In this document: piece by piece, positions 10,859-20,885 of the stretch
Layout: every line of letters starts with the position of its first letter
How positions within the stretch are numbered: the first letter of the stretch is position 1
Origin: Acetobacteraceae bacterium
GTDB lineage: Bacteria; Pseudomonadota; Alphaproteobacteria; Acetobacterales; Acetobacteraceae
Assembly (NCBI GenBank): GCA_024280945.1
Contig: JAMXLO010000100.1
Span: 1 to 64,000, forward strand
DNA length: 64,000 bases
Direction: 5' to 3'
Notes under the pieces: model-generated
The model's database searches: none
What the model saw: the letters and a program-made list of their open reading frames with translations, nothing else
What the model was told of the DNA's origin: nothing
Position numbers and translations under genes: made by a program

Positions 10859-11368
10859 GTGATCGATTTTCGAACCAAGCTTCGACAAACGCGGCGGCGG
10901 ATAGGCTGCGCCGTTCTTTTCGCGATTGCAGCCGTCTATTTCATAGTCGATCTGGTGTTCTTGTCCTTCATCAGGCCACTGCGTCGTAGGCTCTTCGGAA
11001 GTGGACGGTTGCATGACTGGGTTGAGGGTTTGAACCGCTATGTTGCGCTGTCCCTTGTGCTGGTGCCGTTGGCCATCCTGGAGCCAGTCAAGCCGGTGGG
11101 TTTCTATCTGACCGCCAAGGGTCACCTAGTCAGTGGCGGCAGCGTTATTGCCGTCGGCGAAATCATCAAAGTAACCCTCATCGAGCAGGTGATCGAGATC
11201 ACCAAGCCGAAGCTGCTGAGCTTTCACTGGTTTGCTTGGATGTATAGCCGCTGGGAAGGCGTACTGGAACGCCTGCACTCGATCAGGGCGTGGCAGGCAA
11301 TTAGGCGGCAAGTAAAGTCCATGGTTGCTCGGGTCCGACAGATGAAGTCGGACATGGAAATGCGATAA
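10859..11368 (+). CDS. Small membrane protein of unrecognised family
   Basis: The 169-residue protein starts with GTG 10859. It has a basic N-terminus, a long hydrophobic segment (residues about 17-38, AVLFAIAAVYFIVDLVFLSF), a second at about 61-83 (VALSLVLVPLAILEPVKPVG), a third, weaker segment around 90-110 (SGGSVIAVGEIIKVTLI) and a basic, helical C-terminal tail of about 45 residues. The codon pattern and the clear hydrophobic periodicity make it a believable gene. I do not recognise the family well enough to name a function. It stands alone in low-density DNA; the next possible genes are tiny. Confidence 0.6.
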   Translation: MIDFRTKLRQTRRRIGCAVLFAIAAVYFIVDLVFLSFIRPLRRRLFGSGRLHDWVEGLNRYVALSLVLVPLAILEPVKPVGFYLTAKGHLVSGGSVIAVGEIIKVTLIEQVIEITKPKLLSFHWFAWMYSRWEGVLERLHSIRAWQAIRRQVKSMVARVRQMKSDMEMR

Positions 11369-11587
11369 GCCGATTTGTCTTAGGGCTTGGCGATCGAAGA
11401 TGTCACCATCCTTCATCATACTGTCCATTGCTCATCATTGGCCAACGCCGAGGCGTGGCGCGAGGTGACGGGGCGGGCGGCACTTCCGGCCCTAGCAGTC
11501 ACCGCAGCCCATGTGTGTTTATGGATGTGGCGCCGCCGCAACAGTGTCCGCGCGATTGCCGAGCAGCCCGCCCTTGTGATCAGAGAA

Positions 11588-11781
11588 TGCACCGGAGCGA
11601 TCGGGCGGCTGAACTGATCGAGCACAACCGCGCCTTGCTGATGCGGGCGGCAGAGCTGCTTCCCGCACATCGGAACTCGTTGTCGTGTCGGAGCACTTGG
11701 TCAAAACAATCAGGAAGAAAGCCGCTGAGGGGCGGAAGTCGCCATTGTGCGCCGGCCTGATGTGGATCAACGATAGTCAAT
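11588..11781 (+). pseudogene. Small helical ORF, frameshifted copy 1 of a local pair
   Basis: ATG 11588 opens a frame with AAELIEHNRALLMRAAELLPAHR. Near 11685 a single-base shift would continue as VVSEHLVKTIRKKAAEG and end at a stop at 11781, giving a protein of about 64 residues with charged helices. The segment ELIEHNRALLMRAAEL matches ELIERNHRLLARAAAL in the ORF at 12071, so the two look like diverged copies of one small gene. Function unknown. Confidence 0.35.
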
Positions 11782-12070
11782 GATCCCCTTCCGGATAGTG
11801 CCTGAGGCCTGTCCGCGTTCGGCGTGGAGCTGAGCGTGCCTGGGCAGCTCCGGTCGGTGCGCGGCTTCGCCAGCGCGGTGGCGGCCTATGCCTGGGTTGT
11901 TGAGCAGGACAAGGCGGAGGCCCGTCGTATCGCATCTGTTGCTCTTCGGGTCCGACCCGCTCTTCAGCTTTATCCAGCGCAACCACGCTCTGCGCCGCCA
12001 AGCTGAGCGGGAGTGGCACCACACAGGGCGGCTATGCAGCCCGTCGCTTATGTCGCGCGTTATACACGAC

Positions 12071-12283
12071 ATGGACAAGACGACGACCGATGAGCTGATA
12101 GAGCGGAATCACCGCCTGCTCGCGCGTGCGGCAGCACTTTGTGCCCATGTGCACGGATCAATCAGATCGCCGAGGCACTTAGCGCAGGCTGAGCAGGCGC
12201 AGGTGCTGCGGCAGGCCGCGTGGGCAGCGCGCGCGGCGTCCGCGTGCGCGGCTGCGCAAATCCCCACGGTGGCTGCCGCATAA
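12071..12283 (+). CDS. Small helical hypothetical protein, copy 2
   Basis: The 70-residue frame begins MDKTTTDELIERN at ATG 12071 (an in-frame ATG also lies at 12050). It is rich in alanine and charged residues and is predicted to be helical. It shares a conserved block, ELIERNHRLLARAAAL, with the frameshifted ORF at 11588. No ribosome binding site is convincing. Small proteins with this type of sequence are common and uncharacterised in alphaproteobacterial accessory DNA; no function can be proposed. Confidence 0.35.
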   Translation: MDKTTTDELIERNHRLLARAAALCAHVHGSIRSPRHLAQAEQAQVLRQAAWAARAASACAAAQIPTVAAA

Positions 12284-12347
12284 TTCTCAGTTATGACAGC
12301 CGCGCCGGGGCCAACTTCATAACGTTCCAGTGTGCGGCGGGGCGTCG

Positions 12348-12605
12348 TCAGGTTGGACCGATGTCGGGATCGGACCGTTGTGCTGCCGCCGCTTCGTCGT
12401 GGCTGACGACCTGCGGGGCGGTTTCCAGCGCGGTTGCCTTGGCGTCCAGCTCCGCAGCGAATTCGGTCAGGCGGCTTCTCGCTTGCTCGTCAAAGATGAT
12501 CTCGCGGGCGAACTTCCGGGCGCGCGACGCCATGTGGCGAAGATCGGCCGCGGTCTCGCCGCGCGGCTGGCCGGGCCGGGATCGCTGCCACGCGGCATTA
12601 CTCAC
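12348..12605 (-). CDS. Small helical hypothetical protein (85 aa)
   Basis: The frame from ATG 12605 encodes an amphipathic helical protein with the block ADLRHMASRARKFAREIIFDEQ followed by RLTEFAAELDAKATALE. This arrangement, a helix ending in REI and then a second helix with AxELDAKAxALE, is typical of very common small proteins in rhizobia and Acetobacteraceae that have no known role. Its strand is opposite to the neighbouring tiny ORFs. Confidence comes from the family-like pattern rather than from a binding site, which is weak. Confidence 0.5.
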   Translation of the reverse strand: MSNAAWQRSRPGQPRGETAADLRHMASRARKFAREIIFDEQARSRLTEFAAELDAKATALETAPQVVSHDEAAAAQRSDPDIGPT

Positions 12606-12753
12606 TCCATGCGACTGGCTGCCGGATGATGGGAGCGCGGCTCCTCAGAAAGAATTCACACCAATTCGCGCTTGTGGCGACCTCCCCGCCCTGTGTCCGG
12701 CTGGCAACGGCGACTTGCCCAACTGAGCTACTGAAACCCGGAGTCATGCGCCC

Positions 12754-12900
12754 ATGGATGATCTGGCATGCTCGCGCTGCGGAAAGCAGATCCTACTCTA
12801 GTGTCGCATTTGCGCAGGGGCGGGTGGGCTACGACTGCGGGAGCTGCGGTCTTGCGTTCGGCATCAGCGGCACGGACCGGAAGGCTTTCAGTCAAGGGCG
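12754..12900 (+). pseudogene. Possible broken zinc-ribbon ORF
   Basis: ATG 12754 opens MDDLACSRCGKQILL with a stop at 12799-12801. One frame over, the sequence reads on as VAFAQGRVGYDCGSCGLAFGISG, so a single-base shift near 12795 would join CSRC and CGSC, the two knuckles of a zinc ribbon. It may be a decayed small regulatory or nucleic-acid-binding protein. The end is not defined. Confidence 0.3.
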
Positions 12901-13150
12901 CCGCGGCGTCCCCAGCCTGATGGCCCGACCGCAACCGCAAGTTAATCGACGGAATTTCCCCGGCAGGAGGCTCGGTCGGCGAGACCTAGGCCGTCTCCTG
13001 CATGGAGCAAGCAGTAATCAACCGGAAACTGGCGGGCGAACTCGTGCGAAGCCCCCTGCTTCTCCACTAGGGCGGCCAACTGTGCGGCGATCAAGTCATC
13101 AATGACATTCCGTATTGCTAACGGTAGCCGTTTTATGTATCTACTCCGCT

Positions 13151-13165
13151 GCCCTTGCTAAGGGC
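13151..13165. repeat. Short hairpin
   Basis: GCCCTT and AAGGGC form a perfect six-pair stem with a three-base loop, immediately next to the A/T-rich tail of the terminator at 13175-13201. Confidence 0.4.
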
Positions 13166-13174
13166 AAAAAGAAA

Positions 13175-13201
13175 GGCCACGCCGGGGTTAATGGCGTGGC
13201 C
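13175..13201 (-). terminator. Intrinsic terminator, minus strand
   Basis: GGCCACGCC (13175-13183) pairs perfectly with GGCGTGGCC (13193-13201) across a nine-base loop. Read on the minus strand, the stem is followed directly by TTTCTTTTT (13174-13166), a standard Rho-independent terminator. It would stop transcripts coming from the amidase/patB/atp direction, about 280 bp after the amidase stop codon. Confidence 0.7.
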
Positions 13202-13293
13202 AAGGTTCAGTAGGAATGTGCAATAGTTGCATATTCAGATGGTACTTGCACGCCTTATTTAACGTCCTCACGGATCAGTGAGGATCGAGCTGG

Positions 13294-13321
13294 AAGGGCG
13301 CCCTCCTCCCGGGGCGCCCTT
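13294..13321. repeat. GC-rich hairpin
   Basis: AAGGGCGCC (13294-13302) pairs with GGCGCCCTT (13313-13321) with a ten-base loop. It lacks a long T run on either side and lies between two minus-strand terminators. A weaker six-pair hairpin (CCTCAC/GTGAGG) sits just before it at 13266-13283. Confidence 0.5.
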
Positions 13322-13330
13322 CTCAGCCCC

Positions 13331-13357
13331 AAAAAGCCCCGCCGGAATAGGCGGGGC
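13331..13357 (-). terminator. Intrinsic terminator, minus strand
   Basis: GCCCCGCC (13336-13343) pairs with GGCGGGGC (13350-13357) over a six-base loop. On the minus strand the stem is followed by TTTTT (13335-13331). It is the first terminator downstream of the amidase gene, 127 bp past its stop. Confidence 0.7.
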
Positions 13358-13483
13358 CAGCTCAAAGACGCCGGGAAATGTGTTGCGGCGCGGCGGCGGA
13401 GACGGGCTGGCGGAACGTGGCGTAATGCCCCCGTCCAGGGGGACGCCGCAGCGGTACTAAAACGAACAGCGATGCGGTCGGTT

Positions 13484-14668
13484 TCACTCCGTGGACGCTA
13501 GCGGGGTGCGCTTGACCGACAACGGCGTCAGGATCACCGGATAAGACTCAAGAAAGGCGAGCCAGGTGCGCAAAACGCGTGAGCGGCGCGCGATCGCTTC
13601 CATATAGGCGCCCCCGTCGAGGATGGTCGCCATCTTCAGGAACCCGTCCAGCGTTTGCCCGAACTCGGCGCTGCCGAGTTCGCGCATCTGCGCCTCCTGG
13701 AGCACCGACAGCTCGGTCATGATCAGGTCGCACCAAAGCTGCCAGGTACCTGCAAGATCAGGCAGCTCGGTCTCCACGATTTCGTAGCCAGCGTTGGCGA
13801 GATGATCGGCAGCGACCCGAAGCTGCGCGATGACGTCGGGGTCGGTGTCCATGTCGTCCGGAACCCGCGCGAGCGCCACCTTGATCGGCGTCGGCAGCTT
13901 GGGTCCCTCCAGTGGAGCAGGCACCCACCAGGGATCGCGCATGTCGCGCTGGCTCATGACATCGAGAGCGAGACGCACGTCACGCACTTCGCGGGCCAGC
14001 GGCCCTTGCGCTGACATGAATTGTGCCATCAGCGGCCGTTCGACCGGTGCGCTCGGATTGAACGCAGGAATGCGGCCTTGCGTCGGCTTGATGGTGGCGA
14101 TGCCGTTGCAGTAGGCCGGCCAGCGCAACGATCCACCGATGTCGTTGCCATGCCCGATGGCACCGATGCCCGCCGCGATCGAAGCTCCGGCGCCGCCCGA
14201 CGATCCGCCACAGGTAATAGTGCTGTCCCACGGGTTGCTGGTCAGCCCGTGCAGCTTGTTATCGGTGAACCCGCGCATCGAGAATTCGGGCGTGTTGGTC
14301 ATGCCGATGATGATCGCACCCGCCTTCTTGAGGTTGGCGACGACGGGCGCGTCGCCGGGCGCGATATTGTCCTTGAACGCCAGGACGCCATTGGAATTGG
14401 CCTGGCCTTCAACATCGATGTTGATCTTGATCGTGACCGGAACGCCGTGGAGCTTGCCAAGCATGGAACCTTGTGCCTGCGCGCGATCGGCGGCGCGGGC
14501 AGCCTGGATCGCCTGCGCGCTGAGATCCACGACCACTGCATTCAAAGGCGGGTTGACGGCGCGCATGCGATCGACATGCGCCGCCACCACTTCCTCGGCC
14601 GTTGCGCGCCTTTCGCGGATTGCGGTCGCGGTATCAAGCGCGGACCACTGCCAGATTGGACCCGCCAT
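13484..14668 (-). CDS. Amidase-signature enzyme, C-terminus truncated
   Basis: The enzyme belongs to the amidase signature family, which hydrolyses carboxamides in the cytoplasm. The catalytic Lys81 (in VTIKINID), the cis-serine pair in GGSSGG (residues 154-159) and the nucleophile Ser180 (in GGSLRW) are all present. The start is ATG 14668 with AGGGAGAG just upstream. The reading frame ends after TPLSVKRTPLASTE at 394 residues, where family members continue for roughly 70-90 more residues of substrate-pocket sequence. The first bases after the stop show no continuation, so the gene seems cut at a recombination junction near 13490-13500. It follows patB by 17 bp on the same strand. Activity is doubtful, though the catalytic triad is intact. 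Confidence 0.8.
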   Translation of the reverse strand: MAGPIWQWSALDTATAIRERRATAEEVVAAHVDRMRAVNPPLNAVVVDLSAQAIQAARAADRAQAQGSMLGKLHGVPVTIKINIDVEGQANSNGVLAFKDNIAPGDAPVVANLKKAGAIIIGMTNTPEFSMRGFTDNKLHGLTSNPWDSTITCGGSSGGAGASIAAGIGAIGHGNDIGGSLRWPAYCNGIATIKPTQGRIPAFNPSAPVERPLMAQFMSAQGPLAREVRDVRLALDVMSQRDMRDPWWVPAPLEGPKLPTPIKVALARVPDDMDTDPDVIAQLRVAADHLANAGYEIVETELPDLAGTWQLWCDLIMTELSVLQEAQMRELGSAEFGQTLDGFLKMATILDGGAYMEAIARRSRVLRTWLAFLESYPVILTPLSVKRTPLASTE

Positions 14669-14685
14669 CGTTCTCTCCCTATGCG

Positions 14686-15855
14686 TCAGGCGGCGCTGAA
14701 GCCTCGCACCGCTTCGGCCATGCGACCGATGATCTCGCGCAGAACCGGTGCCGGCGTGGCGAAGTTGAGCCGCGCGAAGTTGGCGTAGGGCGCGCCGAAG
14801 GTTTCACCGAAGTTGAGACCCACGCGGGCGCGCTCAAGGAAGAACTGACCTGCCGGAGTGGGCAACGCCAGCGCAGAACAGTCGAGCCACGCCAGGTATG
14901 TCGCCTCCGGCAACCGCATCGTCACGCCAGGCATTTCGCTGCCGATCGTCTGCGCCAGCCAATCCCGGTTTGACTTAAGGCAGGCGAGGATATCGTCGAG
15001 CCAAGGCTGGCCTTCGTCCCAGGCGGCGATGGTTGCATCGACGCCGGTGACGCCAGGCGAACCCAGCAGACGTGCCGGAATGCGCGCGAAGAAACGTTCC
15101 TTCAACGCGCGCGCACCGAAATACATGACCGCACAGCGCAGTGAGGGAATGTTGAAGCTCTTGGTGGCCGAGGTAATGGTGATGGTGCGCGCGGCTATGT
15201 CCGGAGAGAGCGACGCAAGCGGAATGTGTGTGTTCCCCGGATAGACAATATCGGCGTGGATCTCGTCCGACACCACGATCAGGTCGTGACGAATGGCGAA
15301 TTCGGCCACCTGTTCGAGTTCGCCACGCGTGAAGACGCGGCCAGTCGGGTTCTGCGGATGACAAAAGATCAGCACGCGGGCACGCGGATCGGGTGCTGCT
15401 TCGTAGGCGTCGAGATCGAGCACCCAGCGCGTGCCGCTATCGCGCATATGGTTGGCGATCAGCCGGCGGCCCGTGTCGTTGATCGCCGCCATGAAGGGCG
15501 GATAGGACGGCAATTGCAGCAGCACCGCGTCGCCAGGTTCGCTGAACGCCATCACGGACGAAAAGCTGGCCTGCACCAGATCGCCGATCGGATGCGCATC
15601 AGCCGGCTCGGCCGTCCAGCCGAAACGATGCTGCATGCGTCTGGCAAAGGCAGCCGCTAAAGCCCCCTCGCGTGCGGCGTAGCCGTATTCCTGATTGCGT
15701 GCGAGCCGCGCCAATGCTTCGGCAATCGGCGGCGCGACACCGAAATCCATGTCGGCAACCCAGGCCGGCAGCACGTCATCGGGAAACTTGTGCCACTTAT
15801 TGGTGCGACGCGAGCGTAGGAACGGGATGTCGAAATCCGTCGCGGCCGGGGACAT
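14686..15855 (-). CDS. patB: PatB/MalY-family PLP-dependent C-S lyase
   Basis: The 389-residue fold-type I PLP enzyme is of the cystathionine beta-lyase (MalY/PatB) type, which cleaves the C-S bond of cystathionine or related thioethers to give pyruvate, ammonia and a thiol. Marks are the N-terminal TNKWHKFP and PAWVADMDFGVAPPI, the substrate-side NPTGRVFTRGELEQV, the SDEIHADIVYPG aspartate motif and the PLP lysine in TSATKSFNIPSLRCA. It starts at ATG 15855, three bases after the atpC stop, so it is likely to be transcribed with the atp operon and perhaps translationally coupled; no independent promoter is apparent. The truncated amidase follows. Confidence 0.88.
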   Translation of the reverse strand: MSPAATDFDIPFLRSRRTNKWHKFPDDVLPAWVADMDFGVAPPIAEALARLARNQEYGYAAREGALAAAFARRMQHRFGWTAEPADAHPIGDLVQASFSSVMAFSEPGDAVLLQLPSYPPFMAAINDTGRRLIANHMRDSGTRWVLDLDAYEAAPDPRARVLIFCHPQNPTGRVFTRGELEQVAEFAIRHDLIVVSDEIHADIVYPGNTHIPLASLSPDIAARTITITSATKSFNIPSLRCAVMYFGARALKERFFARIPARLLGSPGVTGVDATIAAWDEGQPWLDDILACLKSNRDWLAQTIGSEMPGVTMRLPEATYLAWLDCSALALPTPAGQFFLERARVGLNFGETFGAPYANFARLNFATPAPVLREIIGRMAEAVRGFSAA

Positions 15856-15858
15856 TTG

Positions 15859-16284
15859 CTATCGCCCGCCGCCTGTCAGCAACGTGTCAACTGCCTCGAC
15901 CAAAGCACGGGCCGACTGAACGCGTTCCAGGGCCATCTCTTCGGCGGCAACGTCGCTCGCCTCCACCTGTGCCAGCGCCTCTTCCGCTGCGGCAAGCCGT
16001 CGTTCGCCTTCCTCGCGCGACAGGTCGGTGGGTGCGAGTACCTCGTTGGCCAATACCGTGCAGCGCTCCGGCGTGATCTCGGCGAAGCCACCAGCGACAT
16101 ACATCTGATCGGTGACCCGGTCGTTCTCGTACAGTGCGATGATCCCACCCCGCAGCATGACGATGGCGGGCGCGTGTCCTTCCAACACGCCCATGTCGCC
16201 TTCGCTGGCCGGGATCACCACCATCTCCACCGGCTGCGCGAGCAAGAGCCGTTCAGGACTGACAATTTCCAGATTTACCGGCAT
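15859..16284 (-). CDS. atpC: F1 ATP synthase epsilon subunit
   Basis: The subunit sits in the rotor central stalk and can inhibit ATP hydrolysis. The frame is open from 16371, but the conserved sequence begins at MPVNLEIVSPERLLLAQPV, so ATG 16284 is chosen (141 aa, normal length); GAAGGA lies about ten bases upstream. Typical motifs are PASEGDMGVLEGHAP and YVAGGFAEITPERCTVLA, followed by the two C-terminal helices (REEGERRLAAAEEALAQVEA). The 78-bp palindromic element at 16310-16387 fills the spacer from atpD. It is the last of the atp genes. Confidence 0.95.
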   Translation of the reverse strand: MPVNLEIVSPERLLLAQPVEMVVIPASEGDMGVLEGHAPAIVMLRGGIIALYENDRVTDQMYVAGGFAEITPERCTVLANEVLAPTDLSREEGERRLAAAEEALAQVEASDVAAEEMALERVQSARALVEAVDTLLTGGGR

Positions 16285-16309
16285 GCTGGCGTGGTCCTTC
16301 GTCTTGTTC

Positions 16310-16387
16310 GTCATGGCCGGGCTTGTCCCGGCGATCCGTACTGGCCGTTTGCCGCTACCGATGGCCGGCACGGAGGCCGGCCATGAC
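16310..16387. repeat. 78-bp palindromic element in the atpD-atpC spacer
   Basis: GTCATGGCCGG (16310-16320) and CCGGCCATGAC (16377-16387) are exact inverted copies at the two ends. An inner pair, CCGGGCTTGTCCCGG (16318-16332), forms its own hairpin. The 'GTCATGGCCGGGCTTGTCCCGGC' core is a dispersed intergenic repeat type in many Alphaproteobacteria. It occupies nearly all of the 105-base gap between atpD and atpC and would fold in the mRNA. Confidence 0.6.
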
Positions 16388-16389
16388 AG

Positions 16390-17835
<1,446 letters not shown>

Positions 17836-17838
17836 CTA

Positions 17839-18720
17839 TCAGACGGCTTCCGCGCCGGAGATGATTTCGATCAGTTCCTTGGTGATGTTCGCCTGCCGCG
17901 CGCGGTTGTAGTTCAAGGTCAGGCGCTTGATCATGTCGCCAGCGTTGCGGGTCGCGTTGTCCATCGCAGTCATGCGCGCGCCGTGCTCGCCCGCAGCACT
18001 TTCCAGCAATGCGCGGAACACCTGCACGGCCAACGCCTGCGGCAAGAGTCTCGCCAGGATGGTCTCCTCGTCCGGCTCGAACTCGTAGGTCGCGCCCCCG
18101 AGTTCGATGCCTTCGCCTTCTGGCGGCGGGGGTGCGGGTATCAGCTGCTGCTCTGTGACGATCTGCGAGATCACGGAGCGGAACCGATTGTAGATCAGGA
18201 TGCAGCCGTCGATCTCGCCGGCGTTCAGCATTGCAGTAATACGCTCGGAGACCTCTCCGGCATCGGCGAACTCGAGGCGTCGCTTGCCGGCATAGGATAT
18301 GTCGCCGGTGATGCGACTGGCCAATTCGCGCCGAAGATAGTCGCGTCCCTTGCGACCGACCGGTAGAATCTTGACCGTTTTGCCCTCTGCCTCCAGCCGA
18401 CGGGCCAGCGTTCGCGTATGCCGCCCGATATTGGCATTGAATGCGCCGGCGAGGCCGCGATCGGCCGTCACCGGCACCAGCAGCCAGGTCTGATCCTTGC
18501 CGGTACCGGCCAGCAGTGGCGGCGCGTTCGGCATGTCGGACACCGATGCCGCCAGCGCACGCAGCATGCGCTCCATTCTCTCGGCATAGGGCCGCGCTGC
18601 CTCCGCCTGCGCCTGGGCGCGGCGCAGCTTCGAGGCAGCGACCATTTTCATCGCCGAGGTGATCTTCTGCGTCGACTTCACGCTGTTGATGCGGACACGA
18701 AGGTCTTTCAGGCTGGGCAT
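17839..18720 (-). CDS. atpG: F1 ATP synthase gamma subunit
   Basis: The central stalk subunit of 293 residues. The N-terminal helix ([20 protein letters not shown], then [13 protein letters not shown]) and the C-terminal helix ([20 protein letters not shown], then [17 protein letters not shown]) form the coiled coil that turns inside the alpha3beta3 ring; both are intact. The middle Rossmann-like part includes [15 protein letters not shown] 18720 is the first codon of the conserved sequence. The 64-base gap from atpA contains a C/G-rich hairpin repeat. Neighbours on both sides are the other F1 genes in the alphaproteobacterial order. Confidence 0.97.
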   Translation of the reverse strand: MPSLKDLRVRINSVKSTQKITSAMKMVAASKLRRAQAQAEAARPYAERMERMLRALAASVSDMPNAPPLLAGTGKDQTWLLVPVTADRGLAGAFNANIGRHTRTLARRLEAEGKTVKILPVGRKGRDYLRRELASRITGDISYAGKRRLEFADAGEVSERITAMLNAGEIDGCILIYNRFRSVISQIVTEQQLIPAPPPPEGEGIELGGATYEFEPDEETILARLLPQALAVQVFRALLESAAGEHGARMTAMDNATRNAGDMIKRLTLNYNRARQANITKELIEIISGAEAV

Positions 18721-18730
18721 TGCTGGCTCT

Positions 18731-18770
18731 GCCCCCTCCCCCCAACCCCCTCCCGCAAGGGGAGGGGGAG
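18731..18770. repeat. C/G-rich hairpin repeat, copy A (atpA-atpG spacer)
   Basis: CCCCCTCCC (18746-18754) pairs perfectly with GGGAGGGGG (18760-18768), preceded by a second C-rich arm (18732-18743) that could compete for the same G run. An almost identical 40-base copy lies at 22700-22739 in the fabI-aroC spacer. Confidence 0.75.
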
Positions 18771-18784
18771 CTTCATCTCAACCA

Positions 18785-20317
18785 TCAAGCGAAGCTCTTG
18801 GAAAAATTGTCGAGGAAGCCGGTCAGCTTCTTCTCGGTGTCCGGCTTGATCTCCAGGTCGGTGCGGATCGCGTCCAGGATCGTCGGCTCACGCGACTTGA
18901 TCTCCGACAGCAGCATCTGCTCGAACGCGCCAACGCGGCCGACATCGATCCGATCGAGATAGCCGCGCACGCCGGCGAAGATCGCCACCACCTGCTCCTC
19001 GACCGGCACCGGCTTGAACTGCGGCTGCTTCAACAGCTCGGTCAGCCGTGAGCCGCGCGCCAGCAGCTGCTGTGTCGAGGCGTCGAGGTCCGAGGCAAAC
19101 TGCGCGAAGGCCGCCATTTCGCGGTACTGGGCCAGCTCCAGCTTGATGCGGCCGGCCACCTGCTTCATCGCCCGCACCTGCGCCGCCGATCCGACGCGCG
19201 ACACCGAGATACCGACATTCACTGCCGGCCGGATGCCACGGAAGAACAGTTCGGTCTCCAGGAAGATCTGACCATCGGTGATCGAGATCACATTGGTCGG
19301 GATATAGGCGGAGACGTCGCCGGCCTGCGTCTCGATCACCGGCAGCGCAGTCAACGACCCGGCACCGTATTCGTCGTTCATCTTCGCCGCCCGCTCCAGC
19401 AGGCGCGAGTGGAGGTAGAACACGTCGCCCGGGAAAGCCTCGCGGCCAGGGGGGCGGCGCAACAGGAGCGACATCTGGCGATACGACACCGCCTGCTTCG
19501 ACAGATCGTCGTAGAAGATCACCGCGTGGCGGCCATTGTCCCGGAAATGCTCGCCCATGGTGCAGCCGGTGTACGGCGCGAGGTACTGCATCGGCGCCGG
19601 GTCGGATGCCGTGGCGGCGATGACGATCGAATAGTCGAGCGCGCCATACTCCTCCAGCGTCTGCACCAGCTGCGCGACGGTCGAGCGCTTCTGGCCGACC
19701 GCGACGTAGATGCAGTAGAGCTTACGCTTCTCGTCATCGCCGGCGTTGATCTGCTTCTGGTTGATGATCGTATCGATGATGACGGCGGTCTTGCCGGTCT
19801 GCCGATCGCCGATGATCAGCTCGCGCTGACCGCGACCGATCGGGATCAGCGCGTCGATCGCCTTCAGCCCGGTCTGCATCGGCTCGTGCACCGACTTGCG
19901 CGGAATGATGCCGGGCGCCTTCACCTCAACGCGGCGGCGCTCCGCGGCGTTGATCGGTCCCTTGCCGTCGAGCGGATTGCCCAGCGCGTCAACCACCCGG
20001 CCGAGCAGCGCGTCGCCAACGGGAACGTCCACGATGGCGCCGGTGCGCGAGACCGTGTCGCCTTCGCGGATCTGTTTGTCGTCGCCGAAGATCACGACGC
20101 CGACGTTGTCGGTCTCCAGGTTCAGCGCCATGCCGCGCAACCCGGCGCCGGGGAACTCGACCATTTCGCCAGCCATGACGTTCTGCAGGCCGAACACGCG
20201 TGCGATGCCGTCACCAACAGACAGGACCTGCCCGGTCTCGGCGACATTGGCCTCGGTGTCGAAGGCGGCGATCTGCTTCTTCAGGATCTCCGAGATCTCG
20301 GCGGGGCGGATCTCCAT
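18785..20317 (-). CDS. atpA: F1 ATP synthase alpha subunit
   Basis: The regulatory nucleotide-binding subunit, 510 residues. Marks are the start [16 protein letters not shown], the P-loop [33 protein letters not shown], the region [20 protein letters not shown] with [20 protein letters not shown], the arginine-finger segment [20 protein letters not shown], and a normal C-terminus. The start ATG 20317 lies one base after the atpH stop codon region, so translation of the two is probably coupled. Neighbours are atpH upstream and atpG downstream. Confidence 0.98.
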   Translation of the reverse strand: MEIRPAEISEILKKQIAAFDTEANVAETGQVLSVGDGIARVFGLQNVMAGEMVEFPGAGLRGMALNLETDNVGVVIFGDDKQIREGDTVSRTGAIVDVPVGDALLGRVVDALGNPLDGKGPINAAERRRVEVKAPGIIPRKSVHEPMQTGLKAIDALIPIGRGQRELIIGDRQTGKTAVIIDTIINQKQINAGDDEKRKLYCIYVAVGQKRSTVAQLVQTLEEYGALDYSIVIAATASDPAPMQYLAPYTGCTMGEHFRDNGRHAVIFYDDLSKQAVSYRQMSLLLRRPPGREAFPGDVFYLHSRLLERAAKMNDEYGAGSLTALPVIETQAGDVSAYIPTNVISITDGQIFLETELFFRGIRPAVNVGISVSRVGSAAQVRAMKQVAGRIKLELAQYREMAAFAQFASDLDASTQQLLARGSRLTELLKQPQFKPVPVEEQVVAIFAGVRGYLDRIDVGRVGAFEQMLLSEIKSREPTILDAIRTDLEIKPDTEKKLTGFLDNFSKSFA

Positions 20318-20318
20318 A

Positions 20319-20885
20319 TCAGGCGGCTCCCTTCATGGCGTACTGCAGTCGTTGCAGCCGGGATTTGAGTGAAGTGTCGTATAGCCTTGCCCCAATGCGC
20401 ACGACCAGACCGCCGAGCAGATCGGGTTCCACGGATTCATGGATGTTGACGTTGCCGTAGCCGGCCTCGATCAGCCGGGCGCGCAACTGCTGGCGCTGCA
20501 CGTCGGACAACGGATGGGCGGATGCGACGTGGGCCGTGACGATGCCGCGTCTTTCGGCAACCAGATGGGCGAAGGCGGCGACGATTTCGCGTAGGTTGCG
20601 CAATCGGCGGTTGGCGGTGACAACACCCACGAAGTCACGTACCGGCTTGGAGAAGCCCTCTTGCTCCAGCACTGCCAGCGCCGCCCTGGTGGCCTGGTGC
20701 ACGTCGATCAGCGGCGAGCCCAGCAGACGCTGAAAATCCGGGCTGGCGTCGATAAGCCGGCCAAGGGCCTCCATCTCCGAAACGACAGTATCGAGCGTGT
20801 GCTGCTCATCGGCATGGGCGTAAAGTGCCGCCGCATAGCGGTCGGTCAGTCCGCCGCCGGATGCAATCGTCGTTGCGCCTGACAC
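20319..20885 (-). CDS. atpH: F1 ATP synthase delta subunit (OSCP)
   Basis: The peripheral stalk subunit that ties F1 to the b subunits of F0; 188 residues, normal for the family. The N-terminal helical domain ([20 protein letters not shown]) and the C-terminal domain ([20 protein letters not shown], then [20 protein letters not shown], typical of OSCP) are clear. The start is GTG 20885. It is the first gene of the F1 operon; the operon promoter must lie in the 198-base region shared with the divergent toxin-antitoxin pair. Confidence 0.95.
   Translation of the reverse strand: MSGATTIASGGGLTDRYAAALYAHADEQHTLDTVVSEMEALGRLIDASPDFQRLLGSPLIDVHQATRAALAVLEQEGFSKPVRDFVGVVTANRRLRNLREIVAAFAHLVAERRGIVTAHVASAHPLSDVQRQQLRARLIEAGYGNVNIHESVEPDLLGGLVVRIGARLYDTSLKSRLQRLQYAMKGAA

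Noticed and set aside
12950-13125. Minus-strand open stretch VIDDLIAAQLAALVEKQG
   Set aside because: No start codon in frame and located between terminators; could be a remnant but cannot be supported.
13140-13480. CRISPR-like cluster of repeated hairpins
   Set aside because: The hairpins differ in sequence and spacing; they are terminators and inverted repeats rather than direct repeats with spacers.
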